Shown here: one piece after another, positions 35,006 through 43,832 of the stretch
Position numbering within the stretch: the stretch's first letter is position 1
Layout of the letters: the number at the start of each line of letters is the position of its first letter
Source of the DNA: JAVBTR01 sp031556065
Lineage (GTDB): Bacteria > Bacillota > Clostridia > Christensenellales > Aristaeellaceae
DNA: 64,000 bases
Direction of reading: 5' to 3'
Assembly (NCBI GenBank): GCA_031556065.1
Contig: JAVBTR010000066.1
Coordinates: forward strand, 1-64,000
Notes under the pieces: model-generated
What the model was told of the DNA's origin: nothing
The model's database searches: none
The model's input: only the letters and a program-made list of their open reading frames with translations
Program-made: the position numbers and the translations under genes

Positions 35006-36709
35006 ATGCGCAAAAGAAAGCCCTTCCATTCTTTGCGTTTTCGCATGTATATGATCGTAGCCATCTTGTTTATCTGCGTGGCTGTTTTGCTGATCTTAAA
35101 TAGTCTCTTTGCGGTGAACACCCTTCGGGAACAAATCTGCTCCGCTTCCGAAGATACCCTTGCCATATCCCAAAAAAGGCTTGACGATACCTTTCAAAGA
35201 GCCTTCACCTATCTGCTCACCTTCACCACCCAGCCAACCGATGTGCAGCAATTAGAACAGGCTTCACAAGCCACCACCGATTACTATACCGCCATCGCAA
35301 GGCTTATTCGCCAGTACAATAATTCCGCTGCCACCTATGGTGTGGAAAGCTTCTTCTACTGCGACGCAGACCGCAATTTGTATTTCGCCAATTTAAACGA
35401 TATCTTTATCCCCATTCGTCCCAAGGTGATTGAGCTGGCCAAATCCCCAACCACCGCTAAATGGGTTTCTTTTGAAGTGGAAAATGTATATTACCTTTTG
35501 CGCATGGTAAAGATTGGCAGCGGCTTTGTAGGTGCCTGGAGCCGGGTAGATTACGCCTTGAACCAGATTCACGACGACCACTACCAGGGCAACGAAGTCT
35601 ATTTATTGGATCAATCAGGTCAAGTCATGGCACCCAATGCCCCCATTGATACCCTGCCCATTACGAAAGGTGAGGCACCCTACACCTTTGTGACCATAGG
35701 CCACCAGCAATTTCTGGTAGTGACCCAAAAGGCCGCCTTTGGGGATTTTTACCTGGCCATGCTCCTGCCGGATACGGCCATTTTTTCAAACTTGAACCGT
35801 TACATGGTTACCGCCTTTACCCTGGCGGCCATTTTATTCATTATCTTCGTCTTTGGCATTACGCTGGTTCATAGGCTGATCATGAAACCCATCTCCAACC
35901 TGACAAACGCCATCCGTGCCCTGCAGGAGGGGGATTTTCAAGCCACCTTGCCCCAAAGCACTTACGAAGAATTTATTGAGGTGAACAGCGCCTTTAACAC
36001 TGCCACCCAAAAGATCAAGACCCTTAAAATCGATATGTACGAAGAGCAGCTTAAAAAGCAGGAAATACAAATGCAATACCTGCAATTGCAGATCGCACCC
36101 CATTTTTTAATCAATTGTCTGAACACCGTTTACCAATTGGCCGATACCGATCAGCACGAATTAACCCGCTCCATGCTGTTAACCTTAAGCCGTCATCTGC
36201 GCTATACCCTCAGCGCCGATAAAATTGTCTCCCTGGGCGAAGAATTACAGCATGTGGAAAACTACATCGCCCTTTCCGCTATCCGTTACCCTAACAGCGT
36301 TTTTCTGATTACCGATTACGACAGCGCCGTTTTAAACGCCAACGCCATTCCCCTGTTGGTTCTAAACTTTGTTGAAAACACCATTAAGTATGAAGCAATC
36401 CTGGGCAAGCGCCTTGAAATCCACATCAGCGCCCAGCTTTATTCCATCGGCACAAAGCCCTATGTGCACCTTTGCATTTGGGATACAGGCGGCGGCTTCA
36501 GTCCGGATATTTTGGCAGATCTTCAGGATATCCCTTCCTTCATTCAAAAGTACAAAGGCACCCACATCGGCATCAGCAATGTATTCCAGCGAGCCATGAT
36601 TCTCTTTGAGGATTGCGATTGCACCTTTTGCAACCGCCCAGATGCTGGCGCGCAAATCGATATTATCTTGCCTTATATTCCCTTCGGGCAAAAGGAGGCA
36701 GAAAAGTGA
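35006..36709 (+). CDS. Sensor histidine kinase, YesM family
   Basis: A 567-residue membrane kinase. One helix at about residues 13-38 (MYMIVAILFICVAVLLILN), a large extracytoplasmic sensor part, a second helix near 265-290 followed by HAMP, then a His_kinase domain with H366 in QIAPHFLINCLN and an HATPase domain (NFVENTIKYE, WDTGGGFS). The usual family motif is NPHFLYN; here it is APHFLIN. It probably senses an extracellular sugar and phosphorylates the overlapping response regulator. ATG 35006 follows GGGAGGTG; a GTG two codons earlier overlaps that site. Confidence 0.92.
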   Translation: MRKRKPFHSLRFRMYMIVAILFICVAVLLILNSLFAVNTLREQICSASEDTLAISQKRLDDTFQRAFTYLLTFTTQPTDVQQLEQASQATTDYYTAIARLIRQYNNSAATYGVESFFYCDADRNLYFANLNDIFIPIRPKVIELAKSPTTAKWVSFEVENVYYLLRMVKIGSGFVGAWSRVDYALNQIHDDHYQGNEVYLLDQSGQVMAPNAPIDTLPITKGEAPYTFVTIGHQQFLVVTQKAAFGDFYLAMLLPDTAIFSNLNRYMVTAFTLAAILFIIFVFGITLVHRLIMKPISNLTNAIRALQEGDFQATLPQSTYEEFIEVNSAFNTATQKIKTLKIDMYEEQLKKQEIQMQYLQLQIAPHFLINCLNTVYQLADTDQHELTRSMLLTLSRHLRYTLSADKIVSLGEELQHVENYIALSAIRYPNSVFLITDYDSAVLNANAIPLLVLNFVENTIKYEAILGKRLEIHISAQLYSIGTKPYVHLCIWDTGGGFSPDILADLQDIPSFIQKYKGTHIGISNVFQRAMILFEDCDCTFCNRPDAGAQIDIILPYIPFGQKEAEK

Positions 36710-38274
36710 ACCTCTTAATTGTGGACGATGAATACTACTCCGCCGATGGCATACACCAAAAAATCAAAGCCGCCATGCCGGATTTGACGGAAATCACCTG
36801 CTGTTATTCCATGGAGGAGGCCTGCGTGACTTTGAGCAAACGGCCCTACGATATCGTGATCACCGATATTGAAATGCCCAAGGGCTCGGGGCTTGATCTG
36901 GTGGCCTGGATTCGAGATCAGCAATTGCCCATTGTGTGCATTTTCCTGACTTCCTTTGCCACCTTCGATTACGCCTCCAAGGCAGTCAAGCTCCAGGGCT
37001 TCGATTACCTTTTAAAGCCCGTAGAAAGCACCCAGCTTATGGCCTGCCTCCAAAAAGCCATTGCCCGTTCAAGGGAAATTCAAATGGAGACCCAGCACCA
37101 GCTTCACGCCAACTATTGGCGCTCCGCTCGGGTTCAGATTGCCGAGCAATTTTGGAAGAACCTTTCAACAGGCGCCATCGCGCCTCAGCAAAGCGTTATC
37201 AAGGAAGAAATGCGGCGGCTGGGGCTTGCGCCTACGCTTACAGATCAGTCCTATATTCCCATTTTGTTAAAATGCTCCCTTAAAGAAAGCGAAGTCCCCT
37301 GGGATCCGGGCCTATACGCCTTTGCGGTGAAGAACATTCTTTCCGAGGTGTTTTTCGGCGAGCATATCGCCCCAGCCATCATTGCGCAAGGCGAAACTGC
37401 CTGCGCCATTCTTCTTCCTGCCGCCGGTTCCAGGGAAGATTCCCTTTCCTTGTGCCGCCGGGCTTTGGATGCCTGTGAAAAAAGCATTCCCGGCTCTTTT
37501 GTCTTTTTCGTTGGCCCAATATGCGCTATTGCCGAAATCAGCCGGACCTTGGAAGAGGTTAAAGCCTTCTCAAGGGATCACCTTCAATCCCAGAATGCTG
37601 TTTTAGATACGCTTTTACCCCGGAAAACCCGCCAGGAGGCCCCTCCTATCCCGGCAGATCAATGGTTGGAGTTGTTATTGGCCCTGAAAACAGAAATAGT
37701 AGAAAAAGAAGCCAGGGATTATCTTTCATCCCTGGCCCTGTCCCCCCAAGCCGGCCGGGGCGACCTGATTCACTTTTACCACGATTTTCTTCAAATTCTG
37801 TATACTGCCATGGATAAAAACGGCGCTGCCGCCCACGAACTGCTTTTAGACAGCACCCTTTCCGAAGAAAGCGCCTGCGAAAGCCTGGATACCATCCTCC
37901 TTTGGCTTACAAAGCTTCTTAAAAGCTTCAACAGCGCCATTTCCGCCGCTAACCGCTCTTCGGATATCGTCAATGAAGTATGCCGCTACATTAAAGATCA
38001 CCTGTCCGACGATCTGACAAGGGAAAAGCTGGCCTCCAACGTGTTCATCAGCCCCGATTATTTAACCCATATTTTCCGGGAAAAGAAGAGCACCTCCTTA
38101 ACCAACTACATCACCGAAAAGCGCATACGCTACGCCAAAGAGCTTTTACTGACCAACAATCATTCCATTCGGGATATCGCCTTAATGAGCGGTTTTCCTA
38201 ACATTTCCTACTTTTCCAAGCTATTCAAGCGCGCTACAGGCAAAACCCCTCAGCAATACCGCAAATCACCCTAA
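36706..38274 (+). CDS. Response regulator, YesN family (receiver plus AraC HTH)
   Basis: A 522-residue regulator. The receiver (residues 1-120) begins NLLIVDDEYYSADG, with acidic pocket D7-D8 and phosphoacceptor D54 in VITDIEMPKGSG; the conserved Lys lies in DYLLKPVE. A long helical linker leads to two AraC-type HTH units (ISPDYLTHIFREKKS, DIALMSGFPNISYFSKLFKR) ending GKTPQQYRK. The GTG start overlaps the kinase TGA (GTGA) with AAAGGAGG upstream. It likely activates the divergent oligosaccharide operon. An inverted repeat at 34921-34971 is a plausible target. Confidence 0.93.
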   Translation: MNLLIVDDEYYSADGIHQKIKAAMPDLTEITCCYSMEEACVTLSKRPYDIVITDIEMPKGSGLDLVAWIRDQQLPIVCIFLTSFATFDYASKAVKLQGFDYLLKPVESTQLMACLQKAIARSREIQMETQHQLHANYWRSARVQIAEQFWKNLSTGAIAPQQSVIKEEMRRLGLAPTLTDQSYIPILLKCSLKESEVPWDPGLYAFAVKNILSEVFFGEHIAPAIIAQGETACAILLPAAGSREDSLSLCRRALDACEKSIPGSFVFFVGPICAIAEISRTLEEVKAFSRDHLQSQNAVLDTLLPRKTRQEAPPIPADQWLELLLALKTEIVEKEARDYLSSLALSPQAGRGDLIHFYHDFLQILYTAMDKNGAAAHELLLDSTLSEESACESLDTILLWLTKLLKSFNSAISAANRSSDIVNEVCRYIKDHLSDDLTREKLASNVFISPDYLTHIFREKKSTSLTNYITEKRIRYAKELLLTNNHSIRDIALMSGFPNISYFSKLFKRATGKTPQQYRKSP

Positions 38275-38362
38275 CACCTTTTATCGATGGCAAGGCACTG
38301 TATTACTATAAGTCTTTCACATGTCGCAAACGCAAAAAAATCGCCCTTTGAAGAACGAGATG

Positions 38363-38515
38363 CTACTCCTTAAGCCCTCGCTCCATGCCCCAAAAATCAT
38401 GCTTAACAGGAGGTTCTACGTCGATGGTGCAATATTTAAAGTAGCGGCAGATAGGATAATCAAGAAAAGGTGTCCGTACACCGCCTATGGTGTTGCCGAA
38501 GGCGTCAGTCAAGTT
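38363..38515 (-). pseudogene. C-terminal remnant of a second Abhydrolase_10 gene
   Basis: The minus strand reads LTDAFGNTIGGVRTPFLDYP, then CRYFKYCTIDVEPPVKHDFWG, closely parallel to the intact enzyme at 29943-31367 (DALGNARGGLRSPFIDLP, CVYSKYCTLKADPTMKRDFWG). No start, no upstream homology and a stop soon after show that only about 50 codons survive. It indicates a former paralogous glycan operon at this place. Confidence 0.75.
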
Positions 38516-38697
38516 TTTGGATTTTCTGCACCTACTATCTGTGCATTTTATAGGGTATATTTTATATGCAGTTGACACATTTCCCTGCACACCCCCCTAG
38601 TCGCTGTAATTGCCAAAATGCACACTTGGACCCACAAATCCAGCCTTTATTCAAAGCCGAGTCAGTCAAGCCGTTAAATTATTGCACCCCTTTGTAT

Positions 38698-38781
38698 GGA
38701 CCCGAACCTACCCCAAAACGCAAAAAAGAGCGACCCCACGCCGCCCATATCATCACCCAAAAGTCCGCAAAGCCTTATATA
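38698..38781. repeat. Dispersed intergenic repeat, copy B
   Basis: Contains GGACCCGAACCTACCC, CAAAACG and later CAAAGCCTTATATA in the same order as copy A at 17905-17977, with a different stretch between. Both copies lie in gene graveyards. Origin unknown. Confidence 0.5.
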
Positions 38782-38792
38782 TCAACGAAAAA

Positions 38793-38828
38793 AGGGCTAT
38801 CAAAACGTTTTATCATTTTGATAGTCCT
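38793..38828 (-). terminator. Hairpin with U-run on the minus strand
   Basis: AGGGCTATCAAAA and TTTTGATAGTCCT pair with one mismatch around a ten-base loop. Read on the minus strand the stem ends in six T residues. No intact gene lies upstream of it now, so it is probably left from a lost gene. Confidence 0.55.
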
Positions 38829-38952
38829 AACATGCCTCCCCAGGTAGGGCGCAAACCTACAAAAAAGAATGAAACCAATAGCACCTTATAGATCATCCAG
38901 ATAACATTCAAAAAGGGCACTCCCTATATCGCATCGTTTCATCATAATCATC

Positions 38953-39146
38953 TAGGTACGTGAAAAAGGAACTTTATTTGAACGTAGTTCTTCGCTTTTG
39001 AGAACATAACTATCATTAATGATTTTTTCAATATCTTCTACGTGATATTTTTTCAGCATTTGAAAAAACTCACGTAAGAAAGCCGTACCAAATCCAGAAA
39101 CTTTTCCATCTTTCATTCTTACAGCAAATTTTCAGTGTTACGAAAA
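38953..39146 (-). pseudogene. Unidentified frameshifted gene remnant
   Basis: Reads KFAVRMKDGKVSGFGTAFL, then REFFQ, and after a one-base shift MLKKYHVEDIEKIINDSY and VLKSEELRSNKVPF before a TAG at 38953-38955. One inserted base near 39060 restores a single frame. More AT-rich than its neighbours. Family not recognised; a C-terminal helix bundle is likely. Confidence 0.4.
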
Positions 39147-39230
39147 ATAACGCAAGGCAAATATGGAACGGTTAATAGCAGGAATACGTCATCTCGAAGA
39201 TCCACGGTGAGCATGCCGGGCGCACTATAA

Positions 39231-39275
39231 AAATGCCGCTTCAGCAAATACGCATTTCATGCTGAAGCGGCATTT
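39231..39275. terminator. Strong terminator of the dehydratase-aldolase operon
   Basis: AAATGCCGCTTCAGC (39231-39245) and GCTGAAGCGGCATTT (39261-39275) are a perfect 15-pair stem around a 15-base loop, just after the aldolase stop codon, with A-run and T-run flanks. Confidence 0.85.
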
Positions 39276-39279
39276 TTTG

Positions 39280-40293
39280 TCACCGAGCAACGTTGTTCTT
39301 TAATTCATACGCAACATCGATGATCATGTCTTCCTGACCACCTACCATTTTGCGTTTGCCTAGCTCCGCCAATATGGTTCTGGGTTCAAGACCAAACTTT
39401 TCTGCTGCCCGGTAAGTATGCAGTAAGAAGCTGGAATAAACCCCCGCATAGCCTAGCATCAAGGAAGCAGTACGGATGGTTTGGGGCCTTTGCATAAGGG
39501 GCTCCACCAAATCCTCGGCCACGTCCATGGTAAGGTTTATATCCATGCCCGTGTTATATCCCAGCCGATCCAGCACCGCAGCTATCACTTCCAATTGACA
39601 ATTTCCTGCGCCTGCGCCTAGCCCGCGGCAGGTGGCATCTAGATAGGTAGCGCCCGATTCAATAGCCGTAAGGGAATTGGCCACCCCGAGGCTTAAATTG
39701 TTATGGGCATGAAACCCCACCGGAATGGAAAGCTTTTCAGTCAGCAATTCCACCCGCGCCTTCACACCTTCCGGGGTTAGATAACCGGCGGAATCCGCCA
39801 GGTTAATGTAATGAGCCCCCGCATCCTGCATGATCTTAGCTTGCTCTAGCAAGGTTTCTGGCTTTGCCATATGGACCATCATCAAAAAGCCCACAGGCAT
39901 CATCCCGGTTTTAGCAGCATAGCCAATATGCTGGATCGCCACATCCGCTTCTGTACAATGGGTAGCTACCCGAACGGCAGAAACGCCACGGGCTTGTGCT
40001 TCCTTTAAATCGGCAATAGTGCCGATACCCGGCAAAAGGAGCACCGTCAGTTTAGCCTGTTTTAAAACATCGGCTGCCCCACTGATCAGTTCCAGCTCAC
40101 TGGTTTTTGAAAACCCGTAATTAATGGAAGAGCCCGCAATGCCATCTCCATGGCTTATTTCTACCAGAGCTACGCCAGTTTTATCTAGACCTTCCGCTAT
40201 CCTCCGCACTTGCTCCTCGGAAAACGAGTGGCTTACGGCATGACTGCCATCCCGCAAGGTGGTATCCACAATATAAATGCGTTTTTGTTTCAC
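39280..40293 (-). CDS. mhpE: 4-hydroxy-2-oxovalerate aldolase
   Basis: A 337-residue class II (HMGL-like) aldolase. YIVDTTLRDGSHAVSHSF carries the catalytic and metal-binding residues, VEISHGDGIAGSS, GFHAHNNLSLGVANSL (metal-ligand His pair) and DATCRGLGAGAGNCQLEV are characteristic of DmpG/MhpE. It splits 4-hydroxy-2-oxopentanoate to pyruvate and acetaldehyde and normally channels acetaldehyde to the acylating dehydrogenase encoded just upstream. Last gene of a four-gene operon. Starts with GTG, with GGAAAGGATG ahead. Confidence 0.92.
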   Translation of the reverse strand: MKQKRIYIVDTTLRDGSHAVSHSFSEEQVRRIAEGLDKTGVALVEISHGDGIAGSSINYGFSKTSELELISGAADVLKQAKLTVLLLPGIGTIADLKEAQARGVSAVRVATHCTEADVAIQHIGYAAKTGMMPVGFLMMVHMAKPETLLEQAKIMQDAGAHYINLADSAGYLTPEGVKARVELLTEKLSIPVGFHAHNNLSLGVANSLTAIESGATYLDATCRGLGAGAGNCQLEVIAAVLDRLGYNTGMDINLTMDVAEDLVEPLMQRPQTIRTASLMLGYAGVYSSFLLHTYRAAEKFGLEPRTILAELGKRKMVGGQEDMIIDVAYELKNNVAR

Positions 40294-40314
40294 TGTTGTT
40301 TCATCCTTTCCTAA

Positions 40315-41175
40315 TCAGGCAAGCAGCCGTGCGGCGATGCGCTGGGCCACTTCAATGGCAGCAGCGTTAATAATATCCAAATTGCCGGAATACACAGGCA
40401 GGAAATCGCCTGCGCCCTCCACTTGCAGGATCACCGTTACCTTGCTGCCATCGATCTGAGGGGGGACGCGCAAGCGGTATTCAGGTACATAGCGCTGTAC
40501 ATTTGCCACCATCTCGTTGACAGAAGAGATAATCTGCACTTCATCGGGATTTTTAACAAGGGCGTAAACCGTATTGGACATCATCACCGGCGGTTCGGCG
40601 GGGTTTAACACAATAATGGCCTTGCCTTTATTAGCGCCGCCTAGAATTTCCAGTGCTTTGGCCGTGGTTTCGGTAAACTCATCGATATTGGCACGGGTAC
40701 CAGGGCCTGCGCTTTTGGAAGAAATACAGGATACAATCTCCGCATATTCGCAATCCGCCACACGATTGATGGCATATACGATGGGAACTGTGGCTTGCCC
40801 GCCGCAGGTGACCATGTTGATGTTTTGCTGTTCTTCAATGGCCTCGGCATTAACGCAAGGCACCACATAACCCCCAATGGCAGCTGGAGTCATATCGATT
40901 ACCCGCTTGCCAGCGGCCTGCAAAAGCGGAGCATGAATTTTGTGGGCTGCGGCGCTGGTAGCATCGAAGACGATCTGGATATCTTCGTGCTTTAAGAGGC
41001 CATAAATCCCTTCGGTGGTGGTATTGACCCCCAGCCCCTTCGCCCGCAGAATTCCTTCGGATTCTACGATCCCTGCCATGCACGCCATTTCCAACTGCTC
41101 GCTGCGCATTACCTTTAGCATTAGATCTGTACCAATATTTCCTGGGCCGATGATCCCAACCTTAATCTTTTTCAC
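40315..41175 (-). CDS. mhpF: Acetaldehyde dehydrogenase (acetylating)
   Basis: A 286-residue DmpF/MhpF enzyme. NAD-binding VGIIGPGNIGTDLM lies at residues 6-19, the DATSAAAHKIHAPLL stretch follows and the catalytic cysteine is in NMVTCGGQATVPIVYA. It converts acetaldehyde plus CoA to acetyl-CoA with NADH formation and forms a channelled complex with the aldolase. Start GTG overlaps the dehydratase stop by four bases (GTGA) with GGAAGGTG ahead. The lack of aromatic meta-cleavage genes nearby shows the pair serves another pathway here. Confidence 0.93.
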   Translation of the reverse strand: MKKIKVGIIGPGNIGTDLMLKVMRSEQLEMACMAGIVESEGILRAKGLGVNTTTEGIYGLLKHEDIQIVFDATSAAAHKIHAPLLQAAGKRVIDMTPAAIGGYVVPCVNAEAIEEQQNINMVTCGGQATVPIVYAINRVADCEYAEIVSCISSKSAGPGTRANIDEFTETTAKALEILGGANKGKAIIVLNPAEPPVMMSNTVYALVKNPDEVQIISSVNEMVANVQRYVPEYRLRVPPQIDGSKVTVILQVEGAGDFLPVYSGNLDIINAAAIEVAQRIAARLLA

Positions 41176-42866
41176 TCTTCTTCACCTTCCTGAAAAACAA
41201 CTGCTCCCCGGTCTGCCGAGGAAACCATTTTACTGTAAGTAGCTAAATAACCCCGTGCAAATTTAGGCGACTTGGGTTGCCATTCCCTTAGTCTACCATC
41301 GATCTCATCCTTTGAAAGAGCCAATTGCAGCAGGCCCTTATCCACATCGATCTCGATAGAATCTCCATTGCGGACAATGGCGATAGGGCCGCCGCTGGCA
41401 GCCTCCGGAGAAATATGCCCTACAAAACAGCCGTTATTAGTACCCGAAAAGCGCCCGTCCGTAATCAAGGCAGTGGATGTTCCAAGGCCAAGGCCGTTTA
41501 AGTACTTCATGGCCTTGTACATTTCACGCATACCGGGGCCGCCCTTGGGGCCTTCGTAGCGGATCACCACCACCGTACCCGGCGTAATCTCTTTGTTTAA
41601 AATGGCCTTTTCCGCATCCTCCTCACAATCGTAAACCTTTGCTGTGCCAATAAAATGCCGTACAGAAGGATGAATAGCCCCTGGTTTTGAAATAGCGGTA
41701 TGAGGAGCTAGGTTGCCGGATAGTACCGCCAAACCACCCCTGTTGCTAAAGGCATCACCCAGTTCTCTAATTACTTCATGGTTTTCCGGGAACTTAAAAC
41801 GATAAACTTCCAAATTCTGTTCAAGGGTTTCCCCACTGGCCGTCAGCACATCCATTGCAATCAGAGACGATAGGTTCTTCATTACCCGCGGGATCCCACC
41901 TGCCATAAAGAAATCATTCATATCATAAGGCCCTGCGGGGTTCACCTTGGCCAAAATCGGAATTTTTTCGTTCATGAGCCGGAAAGTTTCCACCACATTC
42001 ATTTTAATCTCCGCTTCATAAGCAATAGCAGCTAAATGGAGCACCGCATTGGTGGAACCGGAGGTGGAAAGGCATACGGCAATAGCGTTTTCAATAGCTT
42101 GGCGTGTGATAATCGATCTTGCGGAAATGCCCTTTTCCACGAGATTGCAAATGGCAATGCCTGTTTGTTGAGCCATGCGCAGGCGATCGGGATGAGGCGC
42201 AGGGATCAGCGCACTGCCTGGCAGGGACATACCCAATGCTTCAGCAAGGCAGCACATGGTGTTGGCGGTTCCATAAAAGGAACAAGAGCCGCAGGATGAG
42301 GTGCAGGTCTCCTCCAGATCGTTTAAGGTTTCCATGGTAATATCGCCGTTTTTCAGCATACCCACAGCCTCGGAGGAGGACGTGAGATCCGCTTTCCTGC
42401 CCCCAAACACCACCCCGCCCAGCATGGGGCCGCCAGGGAGAAAAATGCAGGGGATATCAAGCCTTGCGGCAGCCATCAATAGACCTGGTACCGTCTTATC
42501 GCAGGAACCCAATAGAACCAGGCCGGACAACCCATGGGCCCTGGCCATGGTTTCCACATCGTTGGCGATCAACTCCCTGGAGGGAAGGGCAAAGTGCATC
42601 CCCTCGTGGCCTTGGGCCGTGCCATCGCAAACGCCTATGACACCAAATTCCACTGCCGTACCACCGGCCCTATAGATTCCTTGCTTCACATGGTCGGCTA
42701 AAACCCGAAGGTTAAAGTGCCCCGGAACTAGCGTGCTCCACGCATTTGCAATACCGATCACAGGCCGTTTCAAGTCGTCGTCTCCATAACCCATGGATTT
42801 GAACACGCACCGATTAATTGAAAAAGTCTCCGGATCCCCTAAAATGGGCGATACGCCGTTTTGCAT
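41172..42866 (-). CDS. IlvD/Edd-family dehydratase (sugar-acid type by context)
   Basis: A 564-residue iron-sulfur dehydratase. Cluster cysteines are seen in GSCDKTVPG and CTSSCGSC; VCDGTAQGHEGMHFALPSRE, STNAVLHLAAIA and TDGRFSGTNNGCFVGHISPEA are family hallmarks. IlvD makes 2-oxo acids for branched-chain amino acids, but relatives dehydrate aldonic acids. No ilv genes are nearby, and the next genes cleave 4-hydroxy-2-oxovalerate, so a 5-deoxy-pentonate-like substrate would fit. I use ATG 42864-42866; a TTG three codons earlier is possible. The stop overlaps mhpF. Confidence 0.88.
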   Translation of the reverse strand: MQNGVSPILGDPETFSINRCVFKSMGYGDDDLKRPVIGIANAWSTLVPGHFNLRVLADHVKQGIYRAGGTAVEFGVIGVCDGTAQGHEGMHFALPSRELIANDVETMARAHGLSGLVLLGSCDKTVPGLLMAAARLDIPCIFLPGGPMLGGVVFGGRKADLTSSSEAVGMLKNGDITMETLNDLEETCTSSCGSCSFYGTANTMCCLAEALGMSLPGSALIPAPHPDRLRMAQQTGIAICNLVEKGISARSIITRQAIENAIAVCLSTSGSTNAVLHLAAIAYEAEIKMNVVETFRLMNEKIPILAKVNPAGPYDMNDFFMAGGIPRVMKNLSSLIAMDVLTASGETLEQNLEVYRFKFPENHEVIRELGDAFSNRGGLAVLSGNLAPHTAISKPGAIHPSVRHFIGTAKVYDCEEDAEKAILNKEITPGTVVVIRYEGPKGGPGMREMYKAMKYLNGLGLGTSTALITDGRFSGTNNGCFVGHISPEAASGGPIAIVRNGDSIEIDVDKGLLQLALSKDEIDGRLREWQPKSPKFARGYLATYSKMVSSADRGAVVFQEGEEE

Positions 42867-42871
42867 ACTTA

Positions 42872-43741
42872 TCAATTTTCCTTTCCCATCATTTGAATGA
42901 TAGCACTATGATCAAGATCACCTAAGCCGCTCTCAAAAGCTCTCTGGTAAAACGAAGCCGCTTTTTGCGTAAGGGGCAGCTCTTTGCCAGCAGAATCCCC
43001 CATCTGCAAAACCAGATTCAAATCTTTAAGCATCAGGGAAATGCAGGCGGCAGATTCATACGCTTCTGGGATAATATAGCTTGGGACAGACCGTTCCAAC
43101 ATTTTGCTGTTACCCCAGGAATGAACCAGTACCTCGTACAGCGTAGACAGATCCAGCTTATATTTTTTTGCCAATGCCATCGCCTCGCACACCACCGCCT
43201 GGTTCACGCCCGTAAGCAGCTGATTCACAAGCTTAACCGCTTCTCCGCTGCCGGAAGGGCCCATATAGCGCACAACCGTTGCGAACATTTCAATAAGCGG
43301 CAACACTTTTTCATAAGCCCCTTGATCGCCGCCTACCATGACTGTCAACGTGCCGTTTTGCGCACCTTCCATGCCACCGCTTACAGGAGCATCTAAAAAG
43401 GAAACATCTTTTTTTGCGAACCATTCCGCCATCTCCTTGGAAGCCTCCGGAGAAACGGTACTAAAATCCATGATCACTGCGCCGGCCTTAACATGAGCAT
43501 ACATATTGGCACAAACGGCCCGCAAAACCTGATCGTTGGTTACTGAAATGCCGATCACATCCGCATCCGCCGCAGCCTCTTCCAAAAGCTCATGGGTACG
43601 AATGCCCTTTGCTTTTAGGGCCAGTAAATTATCATAGCTTCTGTCCTTCAGGTTCCATACCCCTACATCGGCTCCCGATTTCCACAAGTTGAGGGCAATA
43701 CCGCTTCCCATGGCGCCAGTGCCCAACATATTGATACGCAT
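42872..43741 (-). CDS. 3-hydroxyisobutyrate dehydrogenase-family reductase
   Basis: A 289-residue beta-hydroxyacid dehydrogenase: NAD(P)-binding INMLGTGAMGSGIALNLWKSG at the N-terminus, substrate loop DAPVSGGMEGAQNGTL, catalytic Lys in GSGEAVKLVNQLL. The family includes tartronate-semialdehyde reductase and 3-hydroxyisobutyrate dehydrogenase. It is the first gene behind a sigma-54-type promoter and precedes the dehydratase by five bases, so it probably acts on a hydroxy-acid of the same pathway. I use ATG 43739-43741 with GGAAGGA ahead; the longer open frame to 43930 is promoter DNA. Confidence 0.9.
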   Translation of the reverse strand: MRINMLGTGAMGSGIALNLWKSGADVGVWNLKDRSYDNLLALKAKGIRTHELLEEAAADADVIGISVTNDQVLRAVCANMYAHVKAGAVIMDFSTVSPEASKEMAEWFAKKDVSFLDAPVSGGMEGAQNGTLTVMVGGDQGAYEKVLPLIEMFATVVRYMGPSGSGEAVKLVNQLLTGVNQAVVCEAMALAKKYKLDLSTLYEVLVHSWGNSKMLERSVPSYIIPEAYESAACISLMLKDLNLVLQMGDSAGKELPLTQKAASFYQRAFESGLGDLDHSAIIQMMGKEN

Positions 43742-43783
43742 TAGTAATTCCTTCCCTTCGACTTTATCTGTTAGTAAAAACGA

Positions 43784-43800
43784 AGCATATTCTGTGCCAA
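43784..43800 (-). promoter_or_regulatory. Sigma-54 (-24/-12) promoter of the dehydratase-aldolase operon
   Basis: On the minus strand TTGGCACA-GAAT-ATGCT gives GG and GC dinucleotides exactly ten bases apart, about 45 bases before the reductase start. It differs from the consensus TTGGCACG-N4-TTGCA/T by two bases. Confidence 0.75.
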
Positions 43801-43832
43801 CTTCACGTCTGCAAGCAAAATTTGCTTTGAAA

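Noticed and set aside
39280..41175. Aromatic meta-cleavage pathway
   Set aside because: The aldolase-dehydrogenase pair is typical of it, but no dioxygenase, hydrolase or hydratase genes are present and the organism looks anaerobic.
41172..42866. Branched-chain amino-acid dihydroxy-acid dehydratase (ilvD)
   Set aside because: No other ilv or leu genes nearby, and it is coupled to acetaldehyde dehydrogenase and aldolase behind a sigma-54 promoter.
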